The notes under the pieces: generated by a model
Database searches by the model: none
Told to the model about the DNA's origin: nothing
What the model saw: the letters and a program-made list of their open reading frames with translations, nothing else
Made by a program: the position numbers and the translations under genes
Shown here: positions 45,723 to 55,212 of the stretch, piece after piece
Layout: the number at the start of each line of letters is the position of its first letter
Numbering within the stretch: position 1 is the stretch's first letter
Origin: Bacteroides sp. MSB163
GTDB lineage: Bacteria; Bacteroidota; Bacteroidia; Bacteroidales; Bacteroidaceae
Assembly: GCF_036416795.1 (NCBI RefSeq)
Contig: NZ_CP143867.1
Location: 4,022,001 to 4,086,000, forward strand
Length of the DNA: 64,000 nt
Direction of reading: 5' to 3'

Positions 45723-47108
45723 TTACTTTATTTTTATGTTTTTAATAAATTCATTTGTGGTGAATTCTTTCAAGTCTTTCATCTTTTCTCCGTTTATGAC
45801 GATATTTTCAAATGTCACGTTCTTTACCATACGCTCTTTATCCAGTCCTTGAATCACCGAAGGATTTTCGCCGATTCCATAATAAGTTATATTGCGGAAA
45901 GTTACATTCTCTATTCCATGTCCCGGTTGTTTATCATACTTTGAATTAAAACGTACTTTGACATAGAAAAGACGCCCTTCCTGGATGTTTTCTACCCGGA
46001 TATCCTCAAACAGGATGTTGCGTACCAGGTTCTTATCTCCGCAATCCACAGTCATGCATCCCTGATAGATCGGGTCATCTTCATCATGTTCCAATATGTC
46101 GATATTGCGGAATGTTATTTTTTCAACAATTTCTCCTGTTGCAGAATCCGGATCGCCATGACCGCCAATGTTGATAGGGTGGGCTACATCCGCCCATAGT
46201 ATTGAATTTTGTACAGTGATATTGCTCGTACCGCCCCACCAGTTCCATCGATGCGCATACAAGGCGATGCAATCATCACTATTCCGCATGAAGACATTAT
46301 CGATTAATACGTCATGGCAACACATCATGTCAATGCCGTCACTCCAACCCTTGCAACTGAATGATTTCAGGTTTTTGATGGTAATTCCTGTTGAACTGCC
46401 GCCGAATACTGTATAATGATCAGGGTTCACTACGGTAATTCCATCTATCAGTACATTTTTTGAGTCGGTTATCTCTATACCCCGTATCGGATGATCTAAG
46501 ATACCTCGTCCGATGATCCGAACATTTTCTGCTTTATCTACCAGAAGTTTTGCTTTTACTACTGCTCCTGGTGCCAGATATACGGTTGTATTACCGGAAA
46601 TACAGATTTGGTTATTAGGTAAGTCTTTGGGGCGGTGTATTCCCGGACCGAAGTACATAATGCCTTTTTCTTCTTTATCATATTTTTCTGTTTCCAAAGG
46701 ATTGGCAAAGAGATGCAGATTATGCAGTCGGTCACCATTAAATTCGATGGAGAGATATTGGGGCTGCCGTAAAGTGAAGAGAATGGTGTTTTGTATTTGC
46801 TTGTATTCAATGCCTTTATTCGAAGGGCGGATTGCTACGTCATGCACTGTGCCATTATTCTTTTTCACCATGATTTCTACAGGACTGCCCATATCAAATT
46901 GTACCATGGAAGCATCCTGTACATTGTCCATGTCCACTTGCACTTTGTATTCGAACAAGTCTTTCCATTCACCACCGGGGATACGCACACGTACCGTGTA
47001 GTCGTCATTATGGGCCATACCTGGATTTAAACTTTCAGGATATGTCACTAACTGTGCCTGCATGGGCAAGCAGAAAAGAATAGAGAAAAGTATGGATATA
47101 TACCTCAT
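45723..47108 (-). CDS. GH28-like parallel beta-helix glycosidase
   Basis: A 461-residue secreted protein (signal peptide ending PMQAQ). The N-terminal 130 residues form a sandwich-like domain (YTVRVRIPGGEWKDLFEY), followed by a right-handed beta-helix. The helix carries SDGIDMMCCHD, NSDDCIALYAHR and NIGGHGDPDS, which match the three acidic/His motifs of GH28 polygalacturonases. The typical RIK motif is not obvious, so the substrate may not be homogalacturonan. It is the first gene of a pair with GH51. Confidence 0.78.
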   Translation of the reverse strand: MRYISILFSILFCLPMQAQLVTYPESLNPGMAHNDDYTVRVRIPGGEWKDLFEYKVQVDMDNVQDASMVQFDMGSPVEIMVKKNNGTVHDVAIRPSNKGIEYKQIQNTILFTLRQPQYLSIEFNGDRLHNLHLFANPLETEKYDKEEKGIMYFGPGIHRPKDLPNNQICISGNTTVYLAPGAVVKAKLLVDKAENVRIIGRGILDHPIRGIEITDSKNVLIDGITVVNPDHYTVFGGSSTGITIKNLKSFSCKGWSDGIDMMCCHDVLIDNVFMRNSDDCIALYAHRWNWWGGTSNITVQNSILWADVAHPINIGGHGDPDSATGEIVEKITFRNIDILEHDEDDPIYQGCMTVDCGDKNLVRNILFEDIRVENIQEGRLFYVKVRFNSKYDKQPGHGIENVTFRNITYYGIGENPSVIQGLDKERMVKNVTFENIVINGEKMKDLKEFTTNEFIKNIKIK

Positions 47109-47136
47109 GATATAAGTATTTTTAGGTTTATACGTA

Positions 47137-47167
47137 AAAATACGAATTAAGGTGAGATATTACTCAA
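47137..47167 (-). promoter_or_regulatory. Putative ECF-sigma promoter of the GH28-GH51 operon
   Basis: Minus strand: TTGAGTA (47167-47161), 15-bp spacer, TCGTATTTT (47145-47137). Perfect -35, 29 bp before the ATG at 47108. Confidence 0.8.
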
Positions 47168-47199
47168 TATAATCTCTATTCTTTTCTGTTTAATTCGCC

Positions 47200-50100
47200 T
47201 TACAATGTAGGCACTATTTTTATTATAGAATCGTTTTCGTCAAATTCCAACTTATCAATACATACTTCCCTATGGAATCCGGCATTTCTTCCCATGGTCA
47301 CAGCATCCGGAAATTTGAAACGGTGATAGACTATGCGCCATTCATCCTTATTCGGAAGTGGCAGTACAGAATGGTGTCCTGTACCGAAAATTCCCTGCTC
47401 AGGCTTTTTGCATAGTATGACTTCACTTTTAGATGCATCAATAGGACCGACCGGAGACTTGGCACGTACATAGCGTACCTGATATTCTGGACTGCGGGTA
47501 TCATTTTTAGACCAGGTAAAGTAATAGTAACCGTTTCTGTAAAACACATGGGCCGCTTCGCTATAGTAAGCATCATTGTCTATCAGAATCTTTGTTGTAT
47601 TTGGTTTGATTGACACCATATCTTCATTCAGTTCGCATACAGCCATATAATAATTCCCCCAATACAAATACGTCTTGCCACTTGCAGGGTCCGTAAAGAC
47701 ATCCGGGTCGATGTTCTGTCCCTTACTCATACCTCCGGGGCGTACTTTGTCGATCAGGGGTTTGCCCGAATCTATGAAAGGTCCTGTCGGACTATCGGCA
47801 ACGGCTACTCCGATTTGTTGTTCTGCCGTATAATAGTAATAATACTTATAATTGCCATCCGCCTGTTTCTTCTCAATAATACAGGGAGCCCATGCATTTT
47901 TCTTAGCCCAGGATACATCCTTTAAATCCAGAATAACTCCTTCTTCTTTCCAGTTCACGAGGTCGTCCGAGGAGAACGCCTTGAAAGCTGTACTTCCCCA
48001 GTTCGGTATTCCGTCAGTCGTAGGATAAATATAATACCTTCCTGTTTTTTCGGAATACATCACTTCCGGATCGGCGTAGAATCCCGGGAGTATCGGATTC
48101 TTTCGGATAGAGGCCGTAGATACATACTTTCTTTTATTCTTCTGCCAGTAGCTTTCCAACCTTTCTGCTTCTTCCATTGTCAGGTGGATGACTGCTCCAT
48201 GCTTGGGAGCTGTAAAGTTGGTGGTTTTCATCACTCCTTCGTTAAAGCGTCCCAGGTTTTTAAAGTTTACGAAATCGAATGTTTCAATGAAAGCGAAATT
48301 ATGTGGAGTAACACTATATACGTCATACATCAATACCCATTTGTCTTCACCGATACGCTTCCATACGTTAGGAGCTTCACATGCTTTGGGTTCAAAATCA
48401 TACCATCGCGGGTCGAACTCATAATTTCCGTTCGCCCTGTCCGAAACAGCATGTTTGATACCCGCCGGACCATCATGGGCAACATAAAACAGGTGATATT
48501 TGTCACCCACTTTCGTAATGTCTCCGTCAATGGCCGAAGTCTTTTCATTCGGATATTCGAATAGAATCTGGGGCAGTGTTTCGATGGTGTCGAATTCATC
48601 ATTCACATAAACATAGTATAGCTTGTTTGCCTCATTGCGGAAACGCATGGTGAAGTAAATCATCAGTTTGCCTTTTTGTGCATCGTAAGTCACTTCGGGT
48701 GCCCAGGCACAGCCTATTTCACTCATCCCTGCCGACATTTTATCGAAGCGGATATTCGTGCGTTTCCAGTTTATCAGATCCCATGATTTCATAAGTACCA
48801 GTCCGCGGTTATTTCCCCAGCCATATTTGCCGTCCCGTTCCCATTGGGTGGTCCGGTAGCCGTCTCTTTGCGCAAAGACGTGTAAATCTGTCATTGCAAG
48901 ATAGAAAGCTCCGTCCGGTCCGCGATAGATATGCGGGTCACGTATTCCTCGTTGATAAGCAATCGTATCTCCGGCAATCACCGGTTCACCATCGTTCAAG
49001 GCTGTAAAAGTGTATCCGTCATGACTGACAGCCATGTACAGGCCGTGAGTTTCATCTTTATGAAAAACCATCAGATACGCACTCATGTCTTTCTCTTGCG
49101 GAACGGCATTCCGGTAACGGAATTGACTGAACCCGGCATCTCCTTTTCCGCAAGAAAGTAAACCTGTACGCAAAGCAAAGAATCCTTTGTATTTATTATG
49201 GTGCATATCCGAGACGTCTACATCTTCTGCCAATACAGTCCAGGCATTACCGTCTTTGCTGACCATCATTTTCACTTTATTCCCCTGATTTAGCAATTTC
49301 ACCTTAAAGTTTCGTCCTATCTTATTGGGAATTGTTTCGGTCTGTTCCGCATTTCTATATACAGTGAAGTTCTTCCCGTCAGATACCACGCCTGCAAAAG
49401 CCTTTTCATTGTAGAAGAGCACTAATCCGGCTTTATTGCCTTTGCCTACCTGTACATCGACCTGGGTTTCGTAACATTTATCTTCGGGTGTAATGAGTAA
49501 CAAACGACCGTCAGCCGGTGAACTGCCTTTAGCATTCATCCGGAGTGTATTATTCTTGAAGGAGAGCTGACCGGGAGCATACTCTTTCCAGAAAGTCCAC
49601 TGCATGCCTAAACTTGTTTCCGTAAAATTATCATTCAGATTTAATCCGTGTTTGATGTTCGGATCAGAGGGTAGGGATGTGGCAGTCTTGGTGGGGCGGA
49701 ACCATCCATCCGGACTATATTCCATTGGCTCAATCAAAGTCTGCCGTCCCAGTGTGTGATAGCCTTTCGCATAAGCGTGATACACCATCCACCAATTACC
49801 GTTGACATCATCTATCAGTGTGCCATGACCTTTTGACCACCAGTTGTCGGTAGCACTGTACGTATGTACCACCGGATTGTAAGGAGAATTCTCCCAGGGG
49901 CCGAAGATACTTTTGGAACGCGCCATCACGCACATGTGACTGGTGGCAGGTCCGGCTGTACCTCCTTCGGCGGAAGTCATATAATAATAGCCATCCTTGA
50001 ATAGAAGTTTGGGAGATTCCAGATACATATCATCTCCTTCTGTTTCCCAGTTTTTGGGATATACCCATCCGTCGTAAACCTTCTTGTTTTCACCTGTTAT

Positions 50101-50571
50101 TTTTAGCCCGTCATCGCTCAGTGGTGCCACCCAGCCATTATTGGTAAAAAGATAACGGCGTCCGTCTTCACCCACTACATGTCCCGGGTCAATTCCCCTG
50201 ACATCCAGCTTTACAGGCTTACTCCACGGACCGCGGATGTTGTCGGCATAAATGACGTAATTTTCGCCTTTGGAAGTAGGGTAGTAGATGTAGTACTTAT
50301 CTTTATATTTCAGCAAATCGGGAGCCATGGCCGAACCTTCGTATTCGGGGCATACACGACACACAGGTTCCCAGTTCACCAGGTCTTTTGAATGCCAGAT
50401 TAAAAATCCCGGTGCATAGAAGAAAGGGGAGTGAGTCATGTAATAATCTTCCCCCTCGCGCATGATGGAAGGGTCGGGATAATCACCCGGCAAAATCACT
50501 TTCGGATATTCCTGTGCGTCTGTCGGCATTGCCGTTAAGGCAAGCAAAATAAGTAGTAAGAGTTGTTTCAT
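47200..50571 (-). CDS. Three-module GH43 enzyme
   Basis: The ATG at 50571 starts a proper signal peptide (ending TDAQ, residue 20) and gives 1123 residues. Three GH43-type propellers follow one another, each with the Asp/Asp/Glu set: module 1 with D30/D33, D128 and E185 (LESPK); module 2 with D545 (GIRDPHIY), D682 (AIDGD) and E732 (EAPNVW); module 3 with D834 (YADPEV), D955 (NIDPDV) and E1005 (SEAAHVF). A beta-sandwich of about 190 residues separates modules 1 and 2. GH43 covers arabinofuranosidases, xylosidases and galactosidases; three activities in one chain are possible. Confidence 0.85.
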   Translation of the reverse strand: MKQLLLLILLALTAMPTDAQEYPKVILPGDYPDPSIMREGEDYYMTHSPFFYAPGFLIWHSKDLVNWEPVCRVCPEYEGSAMAPDLLKYKDKYYIYYPTSKGENYVIYADNIRGPWSKPVKLDVRGIDPGHVVGEDGRRYLFTNNGWVAPLSDDGLKITGENKKVYDGWVYPKNWETEGDDMYLESPKLLFKDGYYYMTSAEGGTAGPATSHMCVMARSKSIFGPWENSPYNPVVHTYSATDNWWSKGHGTLIDDVNGNWWMVYHAYAKGYHTLGRQTLIEPMEYSPDGWFRPTKTATSLPSDPNIKHGLNLNDNFTETSLGMQWTFWKEYAPGQLSFKNNTLRMNAKGSSPADGRLLLITPEDKCYETQVDVQVGKGNKAGLVLFYNEKAFAGVVSDGKNFTVYRNAEQTETIPNKIGRNFKVKLLNQGNKVKMMVSKDGNAWTVLAEDVDVSDMHHNKYKGFFALRTGLLSCGKGDAGFSQFRYRNAVPQEKDMSAYLMVFHKDETHGLYMAVSHDGYTFTALNDGEPVIAGDTIAYQRGIRDPHIYRGPDGAFYLAMTDLHVFAQRDGYRTTQWERDGKYGWGNNRGLVLMKSWDLINWKRTNIRFDKMSAGMSEIGCAWAPEVTYDAQKGKLMIYFTMRFRNEANKLYYVYVNDEFDTIETLPQILFEYPNEKTSAIDGDITKVGDKYHLFYVAHDGPAGIKHAVSDRANGNYEFDPRWYDFEPKACEAPNVWKRIGEDKWVLMYDVYSVTPHNFAFIETFDFVNFKNLGRFNEGVMKTTNFTAPKHGAVIHLTMEEAERLESYWQKNKRKYVSTASIRKNPILPGFYADPEVMYSEKTGRYYIYPTTDGIPNWGSTAFKAFSSDDLVNWKEEGVILDLKDVSWAKKNAWAPCIIEKKQADGNYKYYYYYTAEQQIGVAVADSPTGPFIDSGKPLIDKVRPGGMSKGQNIDPDVFTDPASGKTYLYWGNYYMAVCELNEDMVSIKPNTTKILIDNDAYYSEAAHVFYRNGYYYFTWSKNDTRSPEYQVRYVRAKSPVGPIDASKSEVILCKKPEQGIFGTGHHSVLPLPNKDEWRIVYHRFKFPDAVTMGRNAGFHREVCIDKLEFDENDSIIKIVPTL

Positions 50572-50629
50572 GATATACATCTGTACTAAAATTATATTTA
50601 AAGTTATTATCTGTTTTCGGTTCCTTTTG

Positions 50630-50660
50630 TTAATACGAATTGAGAATGAATTGCACTTAC
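50630..50660 (-). promoter_or_regulatory. Weak sigma-type element before the three-module GH43
   Basis: Minus strand: GTAAGTG (50660-50654), 15-bp spacer, TCGTATTAA (50638-50630). The -10-like half is perfect, the -35-like half matches 4 of 7 positions. It is 59 bp before the ATG at 50571. Confidence 0.45.
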
Positions 50661-50708
50661 TACCAATCAAAATAAGATGGTTATCATTTGTTTTTCCGGT
50701 GGAAAATG

Positions 50709-50716
50709 TATCTTTG
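50709..50716 (+). promoter_or_regulatory. Bacteroidetes -7 box before the heparinase-like gene
   Basis: TATCTTTG with a TTTG about 19-20 bp upstream, 68 bp before the ATG at 50784. It overlaps the same divergent region as the sigma-type element at 50729 and could be a second promoter. Confidence 0.5.
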
Positions 50717-50728
50717 ATAGCAATTGGA

Positions 50729-50759
50729 ATGAGTGACAAATCGCTTTCATTCGTAGTTT
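50729..50759 (+). promoter_or_regulatory. Putative ECF-sigma promoter of the heparinase-like gene
   Basis: ATGAGTG at 50729-50735, 15-bp spacer, TCGTAGTTT at 50751-50759. Two mismatches in the -35-like half, perfect TCGTA and spacing. It is 25 bp before the ATG at 50784. Confidence 0.6.
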
Positions 50760-50783
50760 ATTGAAATAATCAATAGATACTTC

Positions 50784-53700
50784 ATGATGAAAAAGACATT
50801 ATTAACGTTGGTATGTACCCTTGTTGCTTTATGTGCATCCACCCAAAATACCTTTCAGTTGAAGACTTCGGGCACAGGCCCGCAATTATTAGTGGTTCAA
50901 TATTCCGGTGAGGACAAACCCGAAAAAGGAAAGAAGTTTTTATTTAATATTTCCGTAAACGGTACTCTTCTTTATACGGAAGGATTAAACCGAAACCGTC
51001 ACGGACTGTTTGAGGTAGTATATCCCATTCCGGATTCTGTCTTGCAGGGCAAGTCTTCCACACTTGTTCGTTTTGAAGCATATGACGAGACGGCATCCGT
51101 GGGCAAGATTTATGATGTTTCCATAGTTCGTCAAAAGTTGGAAACCGGAATCTTTACCGACAGAAAAAACTGGCAGGGCTTGGCTAAAGACTGGACGTGT
51201 TCTTCTGATGGCACTTTTATTTATACGGAACCGGATGGGCCTCGACATCCTTATGTCAATCAGTCCGTCATTGATCTGATGTCTTATTACGCTCTGGAAG
51301 TTAATCTGAAACTGACTGGTGTGGACAATATTCCTGTGGAAGTTTTTGCTTCCGCCAAGAATCTGAAAGCAGGAACAGACCTGGACAAGGAAAATATATA
51401 CGATACCCGGCGTGCCCGTTTCACTCTGCAAAGACAGAAGGATGGAGAGTGCAGGTTACTTATTCCTTTTTCCGTTTTTGATACTCCCAAAGCGTCACAG
51501 AGTACCATCCGGCGTATAAAGTCCATTGCCTTCCGCCTGTCCGGTGAAGGTAGGGGCAAAGTTAAAGTACTTTCCACCCGATTGCTGGAAGGAAATTCTG
51601 TGAAAACAACAGCTGACTGTTATTCAAGACCCGGTGAACCCGGCGATACCATTATTTATCCGGTGACCGTCACCAATTGTGAACCGACATCGCAGTCTGT
51701 TTACTTTTCCATTCAGAAATATGGTTGGGAGGCTTTTCCTGCCACCGTTGAACCTGCACAGTTGGAATTAGCCTCCGGTGAAACCCGAAAAGTGAATGTA
51801 CGCGTGATAGTTCCACCGGGTATCCCTGCCGGAGGGAGGGAAAAACAAACTTTGCAGATTCTTCCTTCTGCCAATCCGGCCGCAGTCCGGACATTAACGT
51901 TTACCACCCTGCGCAGCATGCCGCATCCGTTTACCATCCATACCGCTGAAGGATGGGATGAAGTGCGAAGGAAAGCTGAAAATTACGACTGGGCGAAAGA
52001 CCGCAAAGAGCGTTATGTACAGGATGCCAAAGCATGGATTGTCCCCCTGCGTCCTCCTTATGTGGCTAATGGAGACGGTATTCCTTATCTTTGTGCCACC
52101 ACCCACGAACATGGTTTGATGAATAACGCCATAGCCTGGCAACTGACCCGTAGCCTGCAGTATGCCCGCAAAGTGAAGCAGTTCTTGTTGATGATAAGCG
52201 ATTATCAGAACGGTTTTCCGCTTACCCGGAAAGCTTCCCACCAATCGTCTGTTCAAGAGGGGCACTTTTTCCAGCATTTGGCGCAGGCATACGATTTGAT
52301 TCAGGATGCCGGAATACTGACTGATGCGGAATGTACGCAAATTGAATATACGTTCCGGCTCTATATAGACTTATTTCTCCGTTATAAAAGTACTGGGGGC
52401 GCCAACTGGGCTGTATCCCAACTGACAGGTGTTTTCTTTTGCGCCCTCGCCATTCAGGACTTCCAGCTTGTGGATGAAGTGCTTTATGCTCCCTCCTGTC
52501 TGATAGATAAATTCCGCACCTACACTATGCCCGATGGATGGTGGTACGAGTGTACCGTCAGTTACAACCTGTGGGTGGCAAGTGAATATGTACAGATAGG
52601 GTTGGCTTTGAATCCTTTCGGCTATTCCTTATTGACAGAGAAATTTCCGGTAGATTATAATCTTACCCCTGAATATGATAAGGTAGGTGCTAATGAAGAC
52701 GCAGATCGCCGTAATTTGCATCACGGTCATAGTTTCCGTATTCGCGGCCCTATTCATCAGCCTTATGTCACCATCAAGATGATGTCCGATGCCTTGCTTC
52801 CCTTCCTTGATTATCGCGGTTGGATATTCGGCATCAACGACGCTACGGAACGTGAAGTGGGCGGAGACAGTTTCGAAATGGCCTATTACGCTTTTCGTGA
52901 TCCGCGATATGCGGCATTCATACGTATGACGCCTAAAAGAAACGATTTGATTTACGGTGTACCGGAACTGCCCGATGCGGAACCCGCCGAAGTGCGCGGA
53001 GCTTATGCCGACAATGCCGGAGCACTGATGTTGCGTTCCACTCAAAAGGATGCCCGCGAGAAGATTCAGGCTGTATTGAAGTATGGAACCCATGGAGGTT
53101 ATCACGGACATTTCGACCGGACCGGATTACTGTCATTGATGCGCTACGGACGTAGCTTCTACAATCCCGAAATGGTATGGTACAGCTATGCCCCTTACAT
53201 GTACAACTTCTATGTGCAGACCAGCATCTCCAAAAACATGGTTACCGTCGACTTGAAACAGCAGGAAGCTGACGATAGTAAGCGTAGCCTGTTCCATACG
53301 GGCGATTTGTTTCAGGCGGGTTGTGTAGAAGGCACTGCCGCATGGAGTTATCCGGCATACGGCGGACTCCGCCACAGCATGAAAGGTCCGAGAGATTTTA
53401 AAGAAAAGACGGAATGGGAAGCCCGCTATTTCCCTATTCCCGATAAACATCCGGAGTTCGGTGTGCTGACCGGATTTACCGAACCCATTTTCCAACGCCG
53501 GTTGATGGTGGTTACCGATGATTATGTTGTGCTTGCCGACTATGACAAGAGCATGGAGGACAAGCAGCACCGTTTCGACCTACTGTTCCAGGTGAAAGGC
53601 TTGCTGGGACTTACTGCGGATCAAAAAGAGCATATCTCTCATACGGCACAGCTCGGCACTGACTCTTTAAGTGCCGCTCCTTTAGTGACGGATGTCAATC

Positions 53701-54590
53701 ACTACTCCGTAACAGGAACCCTGAAAGCCAGCTTCTTGACGAAGTACGGTCCGGATGCCGACAACCGTGGAACGCGCATATCCGGTGAACCGGGAAATCT
53801 TTATATGGACATTTACAATGCTTGGCCCAATACCCAACGCACAGCTTTCACCGGACGTGCTCCCGAAGATCACGGAATGCAGCGTAACCTGAAGTACACG
53901 GTAGAGGGAGATGGTAAACTACTTGCCAAAGGCAGTTTTGGTGCCTGGATTTTGGGCGAAGGAAAGGTGGATGTTGATATTACGGGTATCCGGAAACTAA
54001 CTCTGTCCTCTGCCACTCAACATGCTAACCGTTCTAAGACTCTATTCTGGGCAGAAGCCATTCTGGAAACGAAAGACGGTAAACAAATTCGCCTTGCCGA
54101 TCTTCCGGTTGTCAGGAACAACGTGCAGGATAATCCTTTTGGGAATACCAGAGACTATGCCGATGGCCGCATCAATATCAGTGGAGAAAACTACAGTTGG
54201 GGACTTCCTGCCGAACCTGTGAATGCAGGTTTTGAAACTCCTGCTCAATATACCTTTGATTTGGATGGGCTTCAGGCCGTCCGTCTGAAAACAGTTATCG
54301 GTGGAGATTATCCTCTGGGTGATGAGGCTGAAAGGCGCATTACTTTCGGGGTGCGCATAGACGCTGCTCAGGTTCGTTACCTGACTGTCATAGAGCCTTT
54401 TGAAAAAGAGAATAGTGTACAGTCTGTATTTGCTCCTTCGGCAGATAGACTGATTGTAACACTGAAGGATGGCAGGGAACAACGGTTCTATTTTTCAGGA
54501 ATGGAAGAGGAGGGAGGTGTACCTGCCGTAAAGATGGAAGAATGGAAAGAAGGTGTGCTGTTGCGTGAAGAACATACAGTATGTGATTAA
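50784..54590 (+). CDS. Giant heparinase II/III-like protein, putative polysaccharide lyase
   Basis: A 1268-residue secreted protein (signal peptide ending CASTQ). The first 400 residues are beta-rich domains, including a NEW3-like segment (DTIIYPVTVTNCEPTSQSVYFS). An alpha/alpha toroid follows at about 400-730 (MNNAIAWQLTRSLQYARKVK, GGANWAVSQLTGVFFCALA, GWWYECTVSYNLWVASEY). The C-terminal heparinase II/III-type sandwich contains KYGTHGGYHGHFDRTGLLSLMRYG near residue 770. The Tyr, His and Asn residues in these motifs are candidate catalytic groups. It is much longer than characterised heparinases and no lyase family could be assigned. Confidence 0.7.
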   Translation: MMKKTLLTLVCTLVALCASTQNTFQLKTSGTGPQLLVVQYSGEDKPEKGKKFLFNISVNGTLLYTEGLNRNRHGLFEVVYPIPDSVLQGKSSTLVRFEAYDETASVGKIYDVSIVRQKLETGIFTDRKNWQGLAKDWTCSSDGTFIYTEPDGPRHPYVNQSVIDLMSYYALEVNLKLTGVDNIPVEVFASAKNLKAGTDLDKENIYDTRRARFTLQRQKDGECRLLIPFSVFDTPKASQSTIRRIKSIAFRLSGEGRGKVKVLSTRLLEGNSVKTTADCYSRPGEPGDTIIYPVTVTNCEPTSQSVYFSIQKYGWEAFPATVEPAQLELASGETRKVNVRVIVPPGIPAGGREKQTLQILPSANPAAVRTLTFTTLRSMPHPFTIHTAEGWDEVRRKAENYDWAKDRKERYVQDAKAWIVPLRPPYVANGDGIPYLCATTHEHGLMNNAIAWQLTRSLQYARKVKQFLLMISDYQNGFPLTRKASHQSSVQEGHFFQHLAQAYDLIQDAGILTDAECTQIEYTFRLYIDLFLRYKSTGGANWAVSQLTGVFFCALAIQDFQLVDEVLYAPSCLIDKFRTYTMPDGWWYECTVSYNLWVASEYVQIGLALNPFGYSLLTEKFPVDYNLTPEYDKVGANEDADRRNLHHGHSFRIRGPIHQPYVTIKMMSDALLPFLDYRGWIFGINDATEREVGGDSFEMAYYAFRDPRYAAFIRMTPKRNDLIYGVPELPDAEPAEVRGAYADNAGALMLRSTQKDAREKIQAVLKYGTHGGYHGHFDRTGLLSLMRYGRSFYNPEMVWYSYAPYMYNFYVQTSISKNMVTVDLKQQEADDSKRSLFHTGDLFQAGCVEGTAAWSYPAYGGLRHSMKGPRDFKEKTEWEARYFPIPDKHPEFGVLTGFTEPIFQRRLMVVTDDYVVLADYDKSMEDKQHRFDLLFQVKGLLGLTADQKEHISHTAQLGTDSLSAAPLVTDVNHYSVTGTLKASFLTKYGPDADNRGTRISGEPGNLYMDIYNAWPNTQRTAFTGRAPEDHGMQRNLKYTVEGDGKLLAKGSFGAWILGEGKVDVDITGIRKLTLSSATQHANRSKTLFWAEAILETKDGKQIRLADLPVVRNNVQDNPFGNTRDYADGRINISGENYSWGLPAEPVNAGFETPAQYTFDLDGLQAVRLKTVIGGDYPLGDEAERRITFGVRIDAAQVRYLTVIEPFEKENSVQSVFAPSADRLIVTLKDGREQRFYFSGMEEEGGVPAVKMEEWKEGVLLREEHTVCD

Positions 54591-54595
54591 AAAAA

Positions 54596-54626
54596 GAATA
54601 CGGAGTTCATCACGAGCTCCGTATTC
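54596..54626. terminator. Hairpin terminator after the heparinase-like gene
   Basis: GAATACGGAG (54596-54605) pairs with CTCCGTATTC (54617-54626); an A-run precedes it, so it can also serve the minus-strand gene that ends at 54666. Confidence 0.75.
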
Positions 54627-54665
54627 ACAAGATGAAAAGGATTGTAAAAACGGGGTATATATTGG

Positions 54666-55151
54666 TTAGATGAGAGATTTGTTCTTTTTCGTGATAAACA
54701 AGTGACAGAGAAAATGCCAGACTCCTCCTTTCTCAAGCATCATGTTCTCATAATCTTTCATTATTTTCTTATATAACGCGAGAATTTCATTGGTATAATT
54801 CATCATCTTTTCAAAATTCTCTTCCAACTCAGCTTCCCGTTGGGTATGATGATAATTGATTTCTAATAAATCGTCGTTGATTTTTTCTAAGCGTGCTTTC
54901 TCTTGATAAAGCCAACTCAAATGATCTTTTCGCACTCTCTCCATAATGGCATCGTCAGGACAAGACTTTAGTGAGTTAAATTCAAGGGCCTTATCAAGCT
55001 CGTCAGTATCTACTAACGGATTCTCGTCTTCGTAAGGTTCTGTGCCTATAGAAGAGCATGTCAGATAACGTAACCTAATCCATTCCCGGATTTGCTCCTT
55101 CGGTATGCCGTATTTCTCAGCTACTGACTTTGTAGATAACCAATTAGCCAT
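54666..55151 (-). CDS. HTH plus coiled-coil protein, unknown function
   Basis: A 161-residue protein with an N-terminal helix-turn-helix of the excisionase/MerR type (LSTKSVAEKYGIPKEQIREWIRLRYL). A long coiled coil covers about residues 90-145 (KARLEKINDDLLEI, AELEENFEKMMNYTNEILALYKK). No enzyme motif is seen. It marks the change from the polysaccharide locus to accessory DNA. It is read from a promoter at 55403-55410 through a leader of about 245 nt with strong secondary structure, suggesting post-transcriptional control. Confidence 0.65.
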   Translation of the reverse strand: MANWLSTKSVAEKYGIPKEQIREWIRLRYLTCSSIGTEPYEDENPLVDTDELDKALEFNSLKSCPDDAIMERVRKDHLSWLYQEKARLEKINDDLLEINYHHTQREAELEENFEKMMNYTNEILALYKKIMKDYENMMLEKGGVWHFLCHLFITKKNKSLI

Positions 55152-55212
55152 ATAGTGTTTGATTATAAGTTTAAAATCAATCCCTATACGGCTATAATGG
55201 CTTTATTATAAA

